This document shows, one piece after another, positions 23,878 to 35,344 of a DNA stretch of 64,000 nt. Both the position numbers and the translations under genes were made by a program. Under the pieces are notes generated by a model that saw only the letters and a program-made list of their open reading frames with translations, was not told the DNA's origin and did no database searches. Each line of letters starts with the position of its first letter. Positions within the stretch are counted from its first letter, which is position 1. This DNA is from Castanea sativa. Its lineage: Eukaryota > Streptophyta > Magnoliopsida > Fagales > Fagaceae. Where the stretch lies: positions 45,095,464 to 45,159,463 of the forward strand of contig NC_134015.1 in NCBI RefSeq assembly GCF_040712315.1. The letters are read 5' to 3'.

Positions 23878-24228
23878 GTGAAGAGGGTGATGGTCGATCA
23901 AGGCAGTGGCGCAGATATCATGTACCCTGACCTGTTTAAAGGGTTAAATTTAAAGCTTGAAGATCTTACGGCTTATGACTCACCCTTGATAAGCTTCGAG
24001 GAAAAGGCTGTCATACCAAAGGGGCAAATTAGGCTGCCTGTACAATCAGGCCCAGAAGTGGTAAACGTAGAATTCATCGTAGTGGACGCCTATTCTCCCT
24101 ATACAGCTATTGTAGCAAGACCTTGGTTACATGCTTTGGGTGCCATTTCCTCAACCTTGCATGTCAAGGTTAAGTTTCTTTCTGGAGATCAGGTGGTGGA
24201 GCTGCTTAGAAGTCAGTCTGTGGCTTGA
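23878..24228 (+). pseudogene. Retroviral-type aspartic protease of the Tat element
   Basis: MVDQGSGADIMYPDLFKGL carries the active-site motif, here D-Q-G-S in place of the common D-T/S-G-S/A, and PYTAIVARPWLHALGAISS is the conserved block near the C-terminus of plant gypsy proteases. The frame is ended by a TGA at 24229 (after RSQSVA) and a TAG at 24298, which cut it off from the reverse transcriptase. The protease would process the Gag-Pol polyprotein. Confidence 0.85.
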
Positions 24229-24312
24229 CAGTGTGTCACGGCTGCAATTCTGCGTCAACCTGAACCGGAGTCCTCGGCCTCGGCTAGTGGAAAGTCGTAG
24301 CAATCAAAGTCT

Positions 24313-25560
24313 TTGGCCACAACCAAGGTAGATGAACCTGCATGTGAAGAATTGGAGAGGATTCTCGTAGACAATGACCCTAAAAGGTTCTTTCAGGTGG
24401 GAGTTCAATTGCCACAAGAGGAGAAGACAGAGCTGATTTTGTTTTTGAAGAGAAATATGGATGTATTTGCATGGAATGCTTACGAAGCCCCTGGGGTTGA
24501 TTCGAGTTTTATTTGTCATCATTTAAAAGTCAATCCAACTGTGGTACCGAGGAGGCAACCACCTCGGCGATCCTCCAAAGAGCATTCTGAGGCTATAAAG
24601 GAGGAAGTGCTCAAACTCAAAAAGACAAGTGCTATCAAAGAAGTTTTTTATCCTGAATGGTTAGCTCATACGTTGGTGGTCAAGAAGAAGACTGCGAAGT
24701 GGAGAGTTTGTGTGGATTTCATAGATTTAAACAAGGCTTGTCCGAAGGATTCTTTCCCAATGCCTCGGATTGATAAGTTGATAGATGCTACTGTTGGACA
24801 TCCTCGGATGAGTTTTCTTGATGCTTTCCAAGGTTACCACCAAATACCTTTAGCCGTGGAGGACCAGGAAAAGACTGCGTTTGTCACTCCTACAGGAAAT
24901 TATCATTATAAGATGTTGCCCTTTGGTTTGAAGAACACAGGAGCTACCTATCAAAGGATGATGACGAGGATGTTTGAGCCACAGCTGGGAAAAACTATTA
25001 AGGTATATGTGGATGACATGGTGGTAAAGAGTAAAGCGGTTTCTACGCATTTGGAAGATCTGAGCAACACTTTTCAAACACTGAGAGAGTATAAATTGCG
25101 ACTCAATGCCTCTAAATGTTCTTTTGGAGTAGGGTCGGGCAAGTTTCTAGGTTATATGGTAACTCACCGGGGAATTGAGGTGAATCCTGCTCAGGTCAAG
25201 GCCATTAACAACTTACACCCACCTCGAAATCCTAAAAAGGTTCAGAGACTAACAGGAATGACTGCTGCCCCCAACCGATTTATTTCTCGGTCCGCGGACA
25301 GATGCAGGCCTTTCTTTCAATTGTTGAATAAATGGAAGGGTTTTGAATGGACTGAGGAGTGTGCGGTGGCTTTTCAACAGCTTAAAGAATATCTCTCACA
25401 ACCACCCGTTATGTCTCGACCAGAAATTGATGAAGTTCTGTTCGCCTATATTGCAGTAGCTAATCATGCAGTAAGTTTGGTTCTTATATGGGATGATGAT
25501 AACGTACAGAGGCCAGTTTATTATGTGAGCAAGTCTCTGCATGAAGCCGAGGTAAATTAA
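24313..25560 (+). pseudogene. Reverse transcriptase and first RNase H of the Tat element
   Basis: The 415-codon open stretch contains the full RT fingers-palm order: KKKTAKWRVCVDFIDLNKA, PMPRIDKLIDATVGH, FLDAFQGYHQIPL, LPFGLKNTGATYQRMM and the catalytic KVYVDDMVVKS (about 25000-25030). After the thumb/connection (TGMTAAPNRFISRSADRCRP) a degenerate gypsy RNase H follows (VYYVSKSLHEAE), ended by TAA at 25558. The RT core itself looks intact; only the flanking stops and frameshifts break the polyprotein. Confidence 0.92.
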
Positions 25561-25566
25561 TTATCA

Positions 25567-26340
25567 TTGGAGAAAGCAATCTTGGCAGTGGTGCATGCTA
25601 CGCGAAGGCTTCCCCATTACTTCCAGTCTCATACAGTTGTTGTCCTAACACAACTCCCTCTTAAGTCTATACTTCGAAGTGCGGATTATACGGGGAGAAT
25701 TGCCAAATGGGGAACTATCTTAGGGGCTTCGATATCAAGTATATGCCTCGCACCTCTATAAAGGGGCAAGTCATTGCGGATCTTGTGGCGAAGTTTGCTG
25801 AGCCCTTATTAGAAGAGTATATTAGAGGATCAAGCATGGATAAAAAGTCAGTAGGCATGATTTCGTGCAAAGAGCCTCCGTTATGGAGAGTATATGTAGA
25901 TGGAGCAGCAAACCAAAGAGGATCTGGGGTGGGACTAGTTTTGGTATCACCTAAGGGAATTACTTTTGAGAAATCTTTGAGATTGGGGTTCTCGGCCACC
26001 AACAATGAAGCAGAATATGAAGCCGTCCTCGCTGGAATGAACATGGTTTATAAGATGGGAGGGAAGATAGTACAAATGTTCTTGGATTCACTTTTGGTGG
26101 TAGGCCAAGTGGAAGGGAAGCTAGAGGCAAGAGATTCAAGAATGTAAGGATACCTAACCCAGGTCAGGTATATGCAATCCAAATTTGAGTCCTTTTCTTT
26201 ATTGCATGTGTCCAGGTGTGGGAATACTCATGCTGATTCCTTAGCCACACTCGCAACGTCCTCGGCGCAAGGCCTACCTCGGGTCATCCTTGTTGAAGAT
26301 CTGTGGAAACCTAATGGGACGAATAATAACGCCACTCGAA
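25567..26340 (+). pseudogene. RNase H connection and archaeal-type second RNase H
   Basis: 25567-25700 continues the first RNase H (AILAVVHATRRLPHYFQSH), then a frameshift leads to 25707-26147: FDIKYMPRTSIKGQVIADL, then LWRVYVDGAANQRGSGVGL with the first catalytic Asp, NNEAEYEAVLAGM with the Glu, and FLDSLLVVGQVEG where the next Asp is expected. A stop follows at 26145, after which CGNTHADSLATLATSS (about 26218-26265) supplies the last motif. Two successive RNase H domains place the element in the Tat lineage. Confidence 0.85.
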
Positions 26341-26369
26341 TCCTTTAAATTAGGACAGGACCTAGTTGG

Positions 26370-27600
26370 ATGGATCAAATTGTGACATTTCTCAAAGATG
26401 ATGTCTTGCCTAAAGAAAAGTCCGAAGCAGATAAGGTTCGAAGGAAAGCACCTCGGTTCTGGTTGTCCGAGGATCAAAAATTATACAAGCGCTTTTTTTT
26501 TGGGACCATATTTGTTATGTATGCACCTAGAAGTAACGGAGTTACTTTTGGAAGAGTTGCATGAAGGGATTTGCGGAAGCCACACCGGAGGAAGGTCTTT
26601 AGCTTATAGAGCCCTTACTCAGGGCTATTGGTGGCCCAATATGCAAAGAGAAGTACAGGATTATGCGAAGAAGTGTGACCAATGTCAAAGATTCGCTCCT
26701 AATAGACATCAACCAGGAGGTGTTCTTAATCCTCTGTCTAGCCCTTGGCCTTTTGCTCAATGGGGCTTGGACATTGTTGGACCTTTCCCAAAAGCAGCAG
26801 GAAATAGGCGGTGGCTCCTCATCGGAACGGATTATTTCACCAAATGGGTTGAAGCTAAGCCATTATCAAATATCAGAGACATGGAAGCAAAAAAGTTTGT
26901 ATGGAAGAACATTGTCACCAGGTTTGGAATCCCTCATATTCTCATTTCAGATAATGGTCTACAATTTGATAGCAAGGCCTTTAGGAAATACTGTTGTGAT
27001 CTAGGCATCACGAACAGATATTCCACTCCAGCTTACCCTCAAGGAAATGGGCAAGCCGAGGCCGTCAATAAAGTGATTATTAATGGGCTCAAGAAAAGGT
27101 TGGGTGATGCTAAGGGAAGATGGGTAGAAGAACTGTCACATGTCTTGTAGACATATCGAACCCCGAAGGTCCACAAGAGAAACACCCTTCTCCATGACTT
27201 ATGGAGCCGATGCAATAATACCTCTAGAAACTGGGTTCCCAACACTAAGGAAGAACTCCTTCATTCCAGACAACAACGATAATCTATTGAAGAGAAGTCT
27301 AGACTTAGTTGAAGAACGATGAGAGAATGACATGGTTCAATTAGCTTATTATCAACATAAACTCAAGCAGAGGTATGATTCTCATGTAAAACTGCGGCCT
27401 CTTGCACCTGGGGACTTGGTACTGAGGAAAGGTTTGGGTACAACAAAGAACCCAGCATGAGGAAAACTGGGGCCCAATTGGGAAGAACCTTATCGTATTA
27501 CTTCGGTCGCAGGCATAGGGGCTTATAATCTTGAAGATCTAGACGAACATGTTGTACAACGTCCGTGGAATGTAAATAACCTACGAATGTACTATTATTA
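26370..27600 (+). pseudogene. Integrase of the Tat element
   Basis: Integrase inserts the cDNA copy. The zinc-binding HHCC part is seen as LHEGICGSHTGG and KKCDQCQRFAP, followed by the DDE core: QWGLDIVGPFPKA (first Asp), ILISDNGLQFDSKAF (second Asp) and QGNGQAEAVNKVI (Glu). A frameshift in the T-run at about 26490-26500 separates the N-terminal helix part; a TAG at 27148-27150 interrupts SHVL*TYRT where other elements have Trp; a further frame change follows (STRETPFSMTYGADAIIPL, 27170-27230). The C-terminal part ends near 27600 (GAYNLEDLDEH). Confidence 0.9.
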
Positions 27601-27649
27601 AATGTAAGGCACTTCGGCCATTTTTGTTAACACTATATTACGTTCATTA

Positions 27650-28430
27650 TCTTCGTTTATCTAAATATCAAACTGAAGTTTGGTATGCCTAGATCCTCGG
27701 ACCACATACCTCGTCTAAATTGATTTTTTTTTTATCAAGTGTTAAACAGAACCTTAGTTATGTCTGGTCCTCGGATCATCTACTTTGGGGAAATTAACAT
27801 TTCAATTCGTTTATCTAAGTATCAAACTGAAGCTTGGTATGCCTGGATCCTCGGACCACATACCTCGTCTAAATTAATATTTTTTTTATCAAGTGTTAAA
27901 CAGAACCTTAGTTATGTCTGATCCTCGGATCATCTACTTTGGGGAAATTAACATTTCAATTCGTTTATCTAAGTGTCAAACTGAAGCTTGGTATGCCTGG
28001 ATCCTCGGACCACATACCTCGTCTAAATTGATTTTTTTTATTAAGTGTTAAACAGAACCTTAGTCATGTCTGGTCCTCAGAACATCTACTTTGGGGAAAT
28101 TAACATTTCAAATCTTTTACTAAGTGTCAAACTGATACTTGGTATGCCTGGATCCTCGGACTACATACCTCGTCTAAATTGATATTTTTTTTTATCAAGT
28201 GTTAAACAGAACCTTAGTTATGTCTGGTCCTTGGATCATCTACTTTGGAAAAATTAACATTTCAATTCTTTTTACTAAGTATTAGACAGATTCTTAGTTA
28301 TGTCTGGTCCTCGGATCATCAACTTTGGGGAAATTAACATTCCTTTTCTTTTCACTAAGTATCAAACCAAAGTTTGGTATGCCTAAATCATTGGACCATA
28401 TGCCTTATTTAAGTATTTAACAAAGCTTAA
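27650..28430. repeat. 154-bp tandem array inside the Tat element
   Basis: The phrase tggtatgcctggatcctcgg marks units at 27681, 27835, 27989 and 28140 (spacings 154, 154, 151), with a deleted last interval leading to 28375. Each unit also holds a gttatgtctggtcctcggat phrase. It lies just after the integrase. No reading frame spans it. Confidence 0.9.
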
Positions 28431-28876
28431 TAAAGGTTTTGATCCTTAGACGTGCCCCATCTAAATGAAATTCAACCACTTATATCTTAAAGTCTCCCTG
28501 AGATAGTGATAAATGGATAAAAATCCATGAGCATCACTTAATGCATCTACAGACATGTTGAACATGTCTATGGCATAAAGTTCAATCCAAGTTGCTGCTT
28601 TGACTTTAGTAAATTAACAAGGGTAAAAGGATTATTGTTCTAAATATAGCAAAACAAGTATGAAGTAGTATAATCAAGGCAAAACAAAGGCAAAAAGCAT
28701 CAAACAAGGAAAGTAGAACTTGTGTTTTCATTAAATTCAGCATTCTTTGGAATTACAAAAGTACTTGCGAATTATCAGAATTACACTAAGTAGAAATAAA
28801 GGAAAAGCTAAAGACGAGAGGAGAATAGTCACTGCTTTAACTTTATCTTCAAAGGGCCTTTAGGGTCTTGAAGAAG

Positions 28877-31520
28877 CTAAGGCTGCGCTAAAAACTCAAC
28901 AGCAATTCTTTTGCCTTTTGGATCATCTTTCAAGGTTATCGGATTCGCTTGATCACCCAACTTGCCTTTGGAAGAGTCATTAAGGTCACTTGAGGGCTGT
29001 GTGTCCTTTAGTGCCTTTCTTTCTATTGGATCAGCTTGCTTGAGGAGTTGATCTTCAGCAAGAGTAGAGTCTACAGCCAGCTCACCTTCCTTATCCTCAA
29101 ATGGTAGTTGGGCAACATCATCATCAACTTGAGGAATGTTAGAGGCTCGAATGGCTGGAGGGTAGTAGACACTTTCTGCTTTCCAAAGAGTAGAAGAAGT
29201 CTCAACGCTAGCTCGAGAAAGTACCTCGTTCCACACTTGAAGGCAGTAATGCCTGCATACCTCAGGGACCTGAGCCTTGAAGGTTTCTATGATCTCCTTC
29301 ACACCAATCTTATAGCATTCTTATTCAACTTGGTCTTTTGCATTCTCGGCCTCTTCTTTTGCCTTTTCAGCCTTTTCTTTTTCTTGAAGGGCCTTCTCTT
29401 TACTCTTGAAGGCCTCGTCTTTTGCCCTCTCAGACTCCTTTAAATATCTTTTGAGGTCCGCAACTAGCTTTCTCGCTGCAGCAAGGTCCTCATCAGTTTG
29501 CCTAAGTAACAGTCGTTGGTCCTCAGTTTGTTTCACAGTGGTTTTGAAAGCAGCTTCCAAGTCAGACTTCTCACTCTTTACCTTAGCCAGTTTATCTGAG
29601 ACCTCTTGAAGTTTTTTCTTTTGTAGGTCCAAGATCCTTTGGTCGTTTTTGGGCCTTGACTCTTCGGCCTTCAAGGATTTGTACGAGCAAATGGCAATCT
29701 CTTCTGCCCTATGGGTAGACTGAACAGCTTATGAATAAAAGACAACAATACAAAAAAGACAAAGTTATAAGTTTTATGAAAATAACGGGAATAGAAATGG
29801 ACAAGGTTTAGAAGAGATGCTTACCATGGCAAGTTCCTTCTTTAGAATCATAAAGACATTCTAGTCTCTCTTTTTTCTGAGCTCTCCCATATCCTCGGGT
29901 AGTAGCAAAGCTTGCTCTAATGCATCTGTTATGCAAGCAGCTGTCCCCTCATTGGAGTTCCTAATGGATGCACCAACGGTGACTGTGTGGTCATCCATAG
30001 TCATGACGGGGAGCTAAAGTGGAGCGTGTACGGCCACGTGAGACTCGATCTATCTATCTGACCTCGTCTGTACGGTGCGGGCCTGCTTTCCTCCTTTTTT
30101 GATCTCAGGCTCTTTAGGAAGAGAGCCCTTTTCTACCTCCATCACTTCTTTCCCTTTCTGCTGGTCCCGTTTTCTTTTATGATCAGTCAAGTTGATACGC
30201 TGAGGTTGGGAAGGAGGGGGAGGAGGAGGGAGCCTAGATTCATGGCCCTTGTCAGCACCTTTATCTTGGACCCTAGGGCGAGGTTCCTTTGGAAGCTCTT
30301 GGGGCCCCGCTTGAGCCTCCAGTACACCTTTTAAACTCAGCTTGGCCTTGCACTGGATACCCATAGGATCAAACTGCTGGATGATGTCTTCTGAGACTTA
30401 AGATGAGGTACCAAGGATAGAAATTCGGTCTTCAAGAGAGTGTGGTTGATTAAAAACCTCGAATTCGTCCTCGGAGTTGGATACTTCAACAAACTCTTCT
30501 TCTTCCTTTATGCTGGGTTGGGAAGAGGTTGTTTCATCGAATATGTGTTGTGTTGAGAGGGGGGTTAAAGGAATCCCTACCGGAACGGGTTGTGGGGGTT
30601 GTGTGGGTTGGGTAACCAGGGTACCCTGAGGAATAGGAGCCCCTTCAGGTAGCAAAAAACCTTCAACAACAATGCTAATTTAGTGAAGACGTGGGTCTTT
30701 GGCTTTAATTACACACTTCAGCGCCTTAAAAGGTTTGAAAATCGGATTGTAGCCGAGGATTAAATGAGCTGCTCAGAGTTGACTATCTGTATGCACGAAA
30801 ATTTTGACTTGTAAGATTCTGTCCAATCTCCCAAAATCAACAAGGAGAGGGTGACGATCTGCTGTGTGTGGGTCTGCAGAATTATCCAAAAGAAAGAAGA
30901 ACAAGGTAAGCATAGATAAAAAGACAAAAAGAATAAGTTTTTAAGGGTTTTAGATAGATCCAAAAACTTCACCTGGGGTCCCTTCCCTTGTCGGACAGGG
31001 TAAGCCGTCGTGCCAATCTCCTGATATAATCAGGAAGTTGCTTTTTAGACCTTTATTAGATTCAGGCAGACACTGAATTAACTTAACTGTTGGATGTCCA
31101 GATTTTAGGTAATATTCATCTTTTTTCGTTAGGTAGTGGAGATTGTAAACCCAGTTCACATTGTAGTGAGTGAGCCCAAGGTTCATTTTCTCATTTAGGG
31201 CATATATGGAACCTAAGATCCTAAAAACATTCGGGGCACATTGAGTAGGGGCTAATCTAAAGGCCCTAAGATAATCTCTAGTTACAGTCCCCATTGGGAT
31301 TCTCATCCCTCCTTCAATGAATGCAATCATCAGGATTACTACCTCTCCCGTTTTTCTTTTTACAAAATACTCATCTTCTGTACAGTACCTAATAGATACC
31401 CTCGAGGGAATTCGGTATTTAGCCTTAAACTGCTCTATTTTTTCATTTGAATCCACTAGGGATGCAAATCTACCAATTTTTGAAAAAAAGGGAGTGTAGG
31501 TATGTTAAAGAAACTAAATA
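28877..31520 (-). pseudogene. Antisense gene block of the Tat element (gypsy-type transposon protein plus coiled coil)
   Basis: On the opposite strand to gag-pol. The 5' part (30950-31500) encodes KYRIPSRVSIRYCTEDEYF, IEGGMRIPMGTVTRDYLRA and FRLAPTQCAPNVFRILGSI, which I recognise as the 'putative gypsy-type transposon' domain found in plant retroelements. Then come a Pro-rich stretch (30398-30655, PPQPVPVGIPLTPL), a basic stretch (30050-30364), and a long Lys/Glu coiled coil (29321-29674, EKALQEKEKAEKAKEEAEN) running into 28877-29302. Parts are in different frames; GT/AG pairs between them may be introns, since a pyrimidine-rich run (about 31510-31640 antisense) precedes the first block. Antisense ORFs between integrase and 3' LTR are known in the Tat lineage, as in Grande. 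Function unknown. Confidence 0.7.
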
Positions 31521-32045
31521 GACTAAGCCGAGGACAACGGAGTACAGAGAAAAAGAAAAGGAAAGGAAGAAAAACAAAAAGAACAAAGAGCTGATAAGAG
31601 ATGGAGAGAGTATGAGAGAACTTACTTTAAAAAAAGAAGAAGGCACGATCACCTCAGACAGGGTATTTGGTAAAAAGAGAAAGTATGTGGAGATGGCAAA
31701 TGTGGCAGGTACGTTGTAAGAACGTTATGGTGTGTGAGAAGATTTGAAAGAAATTAGTATTTATATATCAATAAGAATTATGAAGCGAGAGAATTCCCGC
31801 ATCTACTTACGGGCAATTCTTAATTGTTGGATATGTGACACATCACTGAACGTGGGGGACATGAAGACGTTAGAATTTAATTTAGGGACGCTTTGCATGC
31901 CGAAACGTCGGGAACATGTGATGGGCAGTTCAAAAATCATCATCCTTGTCAGTAATATTGTCAAATATCTGCAGGACAAAAAGGGATCGATGTTGAGATC
32001 CTCATTTTATCTCGAATTGAATAAATAAGAATCTCGAGGGGCTAT
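31521..32045. other. 3' untranslated part of the Tat element with polypurine tract
   Basis: Between the antisense block and the 3' LTR. The last bases before the LTR (aataagaatctcgaggggct, 32025-32044) include a purine-rich run in the place of the polypurine tract that primes plus-strand synthesis. The antisense promoter, if any, should lie here or in the 3' LTR. Confidence 0.5.
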
Positions 32046-32888
32046 TGTAGGGACATTGGGCCCATTAATTTATAAAGGAGAGCCTAAGAATACTTCTTGG
32101 GATAAAGGCTTAATCCGAGGACATTAAGTGATCTAGAGGTGGGTGAATGTAACTCATAAAGAGAATACTAGATAAAGATGTGATAGTGTATAAATAATTA
32201 GGTCCGAGGAAGACTTTGACCTCGGGTACTAAAGTTGAGGTAATAGAAGGGAAGGTTCAAAAATCCCTCGGCTATGCTACAGAAACTCCTATGGTTTTAG
32301 GAAGACACGGTACACGTAGAGGGTAATAGAAAGGGCGGTGGAATATCTAAGGTAAAACTGCTACCACTGCCCACTCATTAAAGACTTTGTAATTGATATG
32401 CTAGCTACATTGATGGAGAAATGGGACCTGAGCATAAGGTTTGGAACTTCGCCCTTGACTCCAGAAGACTTTAGAGAAACTTGATGGGATAAGTATCTAA
32501 ATCAGCGTTACAACCATGAGGTGGAAGATGAGAAAGAAGGAAAAAGGAAGTATAAATAAGAGAAGTGACCTTTGGAAGAAGGAGAGGCTTTTTCTTTGAA
32601 AAGAGAAAGAATAGTATATAATAATCTGACGATCAACAATTGCAATCAATCTTAAGAAGCAATATTATAAACTATCCTCGGATTGTATCCGAGGAGGAGC
32701 TTTCACTCATATTCTTACAGATCTCCCCTTATTTATGCCATTGGGCCCAAAGCCCGTTCTTTCTTTGTTATTTAAACCACCTTTGAAATCTAGATTTCAA
32801 GCCCACTCTCTACAAATTTATTGTAAAAAGGCCTTGCAAGCCCTTTCCCTTTTGATTGTGGATCGGGAGTTCGAATTGTGTCCTTACA
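32046..32888 (+). repeat. 3' LTR
   Basis: 843 bp, the same length as the 5' LTR, ending CTTACA and followed by the taagt duplication (32889-32893) and then minisatellite units. Confidence 0.93.
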
Positions 32889-33022
32889 TAAGTAATTTAA
32901 GAATTGTGTATATTAAATATATAGAATTATGTTTATTGAATATACACAATTGTAAAAATTCTTTGAAAAATAGCGTACGTTAAATATACCTAATTATTTA
33001 CATTCTTACAAAATTGTGTACT

Positions 33023-33082
<60 letters not shown>

Positions 33083-33150
33083 GTGTACATTGAGTGTTCA
33101 TAATTGTGTGCATTTATTGAAAATTTGTGTAGATTGAATTTACAAAATTT
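32889..33150. repeat. Dimeric minisatellite, second block, with AT microsatellite
   Basis: Same half units as at 20150-21386 (gtgtatattaaatatatag, ttgtgtacattgagtgttca). An (AT)n run of about 52 bases lies at 33027-33079. It is the right half of the array split by the Tat element. Confidence 0.85.
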
Positions 33151-33509
33151 ATTAAAAACAAAACTTAGGTACAGTACCTTACGTGCTAGTGTTGAGCCTT
33201 GTGGAGCCTAATTATGTTTGATCCGGATTATAAACCAACCCGAAATAATATTGTTACCATTTTTAATGAGAGATTTTCTAAGGCTTAGTCCATGGAGCGA
33301 AAGCTTTGGCCAATAAGCCCATTGTGAATCTTGTGCGGAAGATAGAAAAACTATTGTTTTGGAGATTAGGGTTTTGTGTGGTTTTTGAGAGAGAAAACTA
33401 TACTGCCGCATCTTGTAATTTTTTCTTGAGAATTGTGAAATCCCTACAACTCCATGGACATAGGCAAATTGTTGAACCATGTAAATATTGTCTTGTGTGA
33501 TTGTTTATT
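33151..33509. repeat. Unclassified insert between minisatellite and MULE
   Basis: Not minisatellite. Phrases such as agattagggttttgtgtggt and gttgaaccatgtaaatattg resemble retroelement LTR or leader sequence, but no ends are visible. It holds the left copy of the 9-bp target duplication of the MULE (ttgtttatt, 33501-33509). Confidence 0.35.
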
Positions 33510-35131
33510 GGCATAAATACACTTTTAATCCCTACATTTTGGCTTTTTTTCCATTTTGGTTCCTACATTTTTATTTTACCATTTTTAGTCCCTAAACCAA
33601 TTAACACGTGACATTTAAGTCCTTACCATCACCCAACTAACATAAAATGCTGACGTGACTAACGGCACAGTAAAATAATAACTAAAAATCTATTTTGGCA
33701 TTAAAAAATTGCCACATTAGCATCTAAATTAATTTTAATTAAATAAAAAAATTAAAACAAAAAATTACAGATTTAAGAACATAAGAACTTGTTCTTCAAT
33801 GTTCTTTTTAAATCAAGAAATAAACCTAGCAACGACACAACATCAAACCTAGAATCAATGAAGGTGAATATCCTCCTCACTTTTGAAAGACATCAAAAAG
33901 AAAAGAAAAAAAAGATGTTATCAAATCAGAACCAGGACGTCGTGCCCTCATCATAATAAATCCTAGTTCCCCCACTTATTAAAAAAAAGTAGTTCTAGTA
34001 GATGAAGATGTCAAATTATTGATTGGGATGGCCGCTCACTACTGAGTCTTCAACTTCACAAGAACCCACAAACAATAAATCTCAACATTCAACAAACAGT
34101 CTTCTTCTCTCTCAACCAAAAAAGTAATAATAATGGAGGAGACGTTGTACGGTACGAAGAGGCCTAATGGCAGTGGTACTTACGTGGAGGTGACGGGCAC
34201 CGACGTGGACGACTACCAGCCTAAAGGGAATCACCACCACCACCACCACCGCTACCACGGAGGCAAAGGAGGTGAGGAGGAGGAGACCTTGTACAGTGTA
34301 TTCCACCGTTTCATATTGGCGATTATGTTTCCTGATCACAGTATGGATCTTGCTCCGCTGCTGCACCCGTTGAGTGTATCTCTCTCAACCAAAGCTCATG
34401 GCCTCCATGGCAGAGCTTCGAACTTGCATCACCACCACCTCCTATGGTGGTTCTATCTCTAAACCCAGCCCATTTTCTCTTTTTCTCTAATCTCGATCTT
34501 CTGTGGTTTTTATTTGCAGATGGAATGGTAAGTCTGGGCATATGCTTGTGCAAAATTTGTATGAGTGGCTTTGAAATTTGTTGTGTTTGGTGTTTGTAGT
34601 GAAAATCTGGTGTTCACCTTAAAACTAAAAAAAGTAAAAATTTTGTTTGTTTTTTATTTGGATTTCAAATAAAGGAAAATGTTGCTGCTGGGTTTGCTCT
34701 TTGATTCTGGGTTTGAAGTCGTTCTTGGGTTTGATGCCGTTGCTGGGTTTGATGTCTTTGATATTCAATTTGGGTTTGCTCTTTAATTCTGGGTTTGATG
34801 TCGTGTCATTGCTGGGTTTATTTCTTGATTTAAGAAGAACATTGGACAAGAAGTTCTTATGTTCTTAGATCTATAATTTTTTGTTTTTAATTTTTTTATT
34901 TAATTAAAATTAATTTAGATGTTTACGTGGAAATTTTTTAATGCCAAAATAGATTTTTTAATTTTTATTTTATGTGTCGTTAGCCATGTCAGCATTTTCT
35001 GTTAGTTGGGTGACGATAAAGACTTAAATGTCACGCGTTAATTGGTTTATGGCCTAAAAGTGGTAAAATGAAAATGTAGGGACCAAAATAGAAAAAAGCC
35101 AAAATGTAGGGACTAAAAGTGCATTTACGCC
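33510..35131. mobile_element. Mutator-like element (Pack-MULE type) with about 310-bp inverted repeats
   Basis: The left end GGCATAAATACACTTTTAAT pairs with the reverse complement of the right end GGCGTAAATGCACTTTTAGT, and pairing continues for about 310 bases on each side to gttcttcaatgttc / gaacattggacaagaagttc. Perfect 9-bp duplications ttgtttatt flank it at 33501-33509 and 35132-35140, the Mutator hallmark. The 1,622-bp element has no transposase; its interior (about 33820-34810) has higher GC content than the ends and a plausible captured fragment of a host gene. Confidence 0.9.
34133..34462 (+). CDS. Small ORF inside the MULE, possible captured host fragment
   Basis: A 109-codon frame from ATG 34133, which is preceded by a leader-like CT-rich stretch (ttcttctctctcaacc). 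The product has an acidic start (MEETLYGTKRPNGSGTYVEV), a run of six His (NHHHHHHRYHGGKGG) and a second EEEETLYSVFHRF that echoes the N-terminus METLYG-like phrase. I recognise no family. A GC-richer coding-looking stretch inside a MULE without transposase is what captured exons look like; whether it is expressed cannot be told. Overlapping minus-strand frames are less convincing. Confidence 0.35.
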   Translation: MEETLYGTKRPNGSGTYVEVTGTDVDDYQPKGNHHHHHHRYHGGKGGEEEETLYSVFHRFILAIMFPDHSMDLAPLLHPLSVSLSTKAHGLHGRASNLHHHHLLWWFYL

Positions 35132-35140
35132 TTGTTTATT

Positions 35141-35344
35141 TAACGCATATTTTTCTCTATTTTTTGCAACTCACTAATTTGAGAATTTCGTGTTTATTCC
35201 CTTTAGTTGTTCCTTAGGTTCCCCTCTTAAGATTCAGTCATGTGGCCACTTAACTAAAAGATACACTTCCATTCCATGAAAAAAAATTCACATGGCAAAA
35301 TCTTAAGAGGGAAACCTAAGAAACAGAACTTAAGCACTATACCT
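35141..35344. mobile_element. Small hairpin element
   Basis: The arms ttccttaggttcccctcttaagatt (about 35209-35233) and aatcttaagagggaaacctaag (about 35301-35322) are inverted repeats about 70 bases apart. Related phrases (acctaagggactgcacctaa, then cctaagttttgtccatt) occur near 8155-8200. Probably a short MITE; ends not defined. Confidence 0.5.

Larger units (their letters stand above)
21387..32888 (+). mobile_element. Ty3/gypsy LTR retrotransposon, Tat lineage, with antisense ORF block
   Basis: An 11.5-kb element bounded by two 843-bp LTRs (21387-22229 and 32046-32888), both starting TGTAGGGACATTGG and ending CTTACA, and flanked by the perfect 5-bp duplication taagt (21382-21386 and 32889-32893). 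A primer-binding-site-like TTGGCGCCGTCTGTGGGA follows the left LTR. Sense order is gag, protease, reverse transcriptase, a decayed RNase H, a second archaeal-type RNase H, integrase: gypsy order, with the dual RNase H typical of the Tat lineage. A long 3' region carries a 154-bp array and an antisense gene block. Frameshifts and stops in every sense gene mean the copy cannot mobilise itself. Confidence 0.92.
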
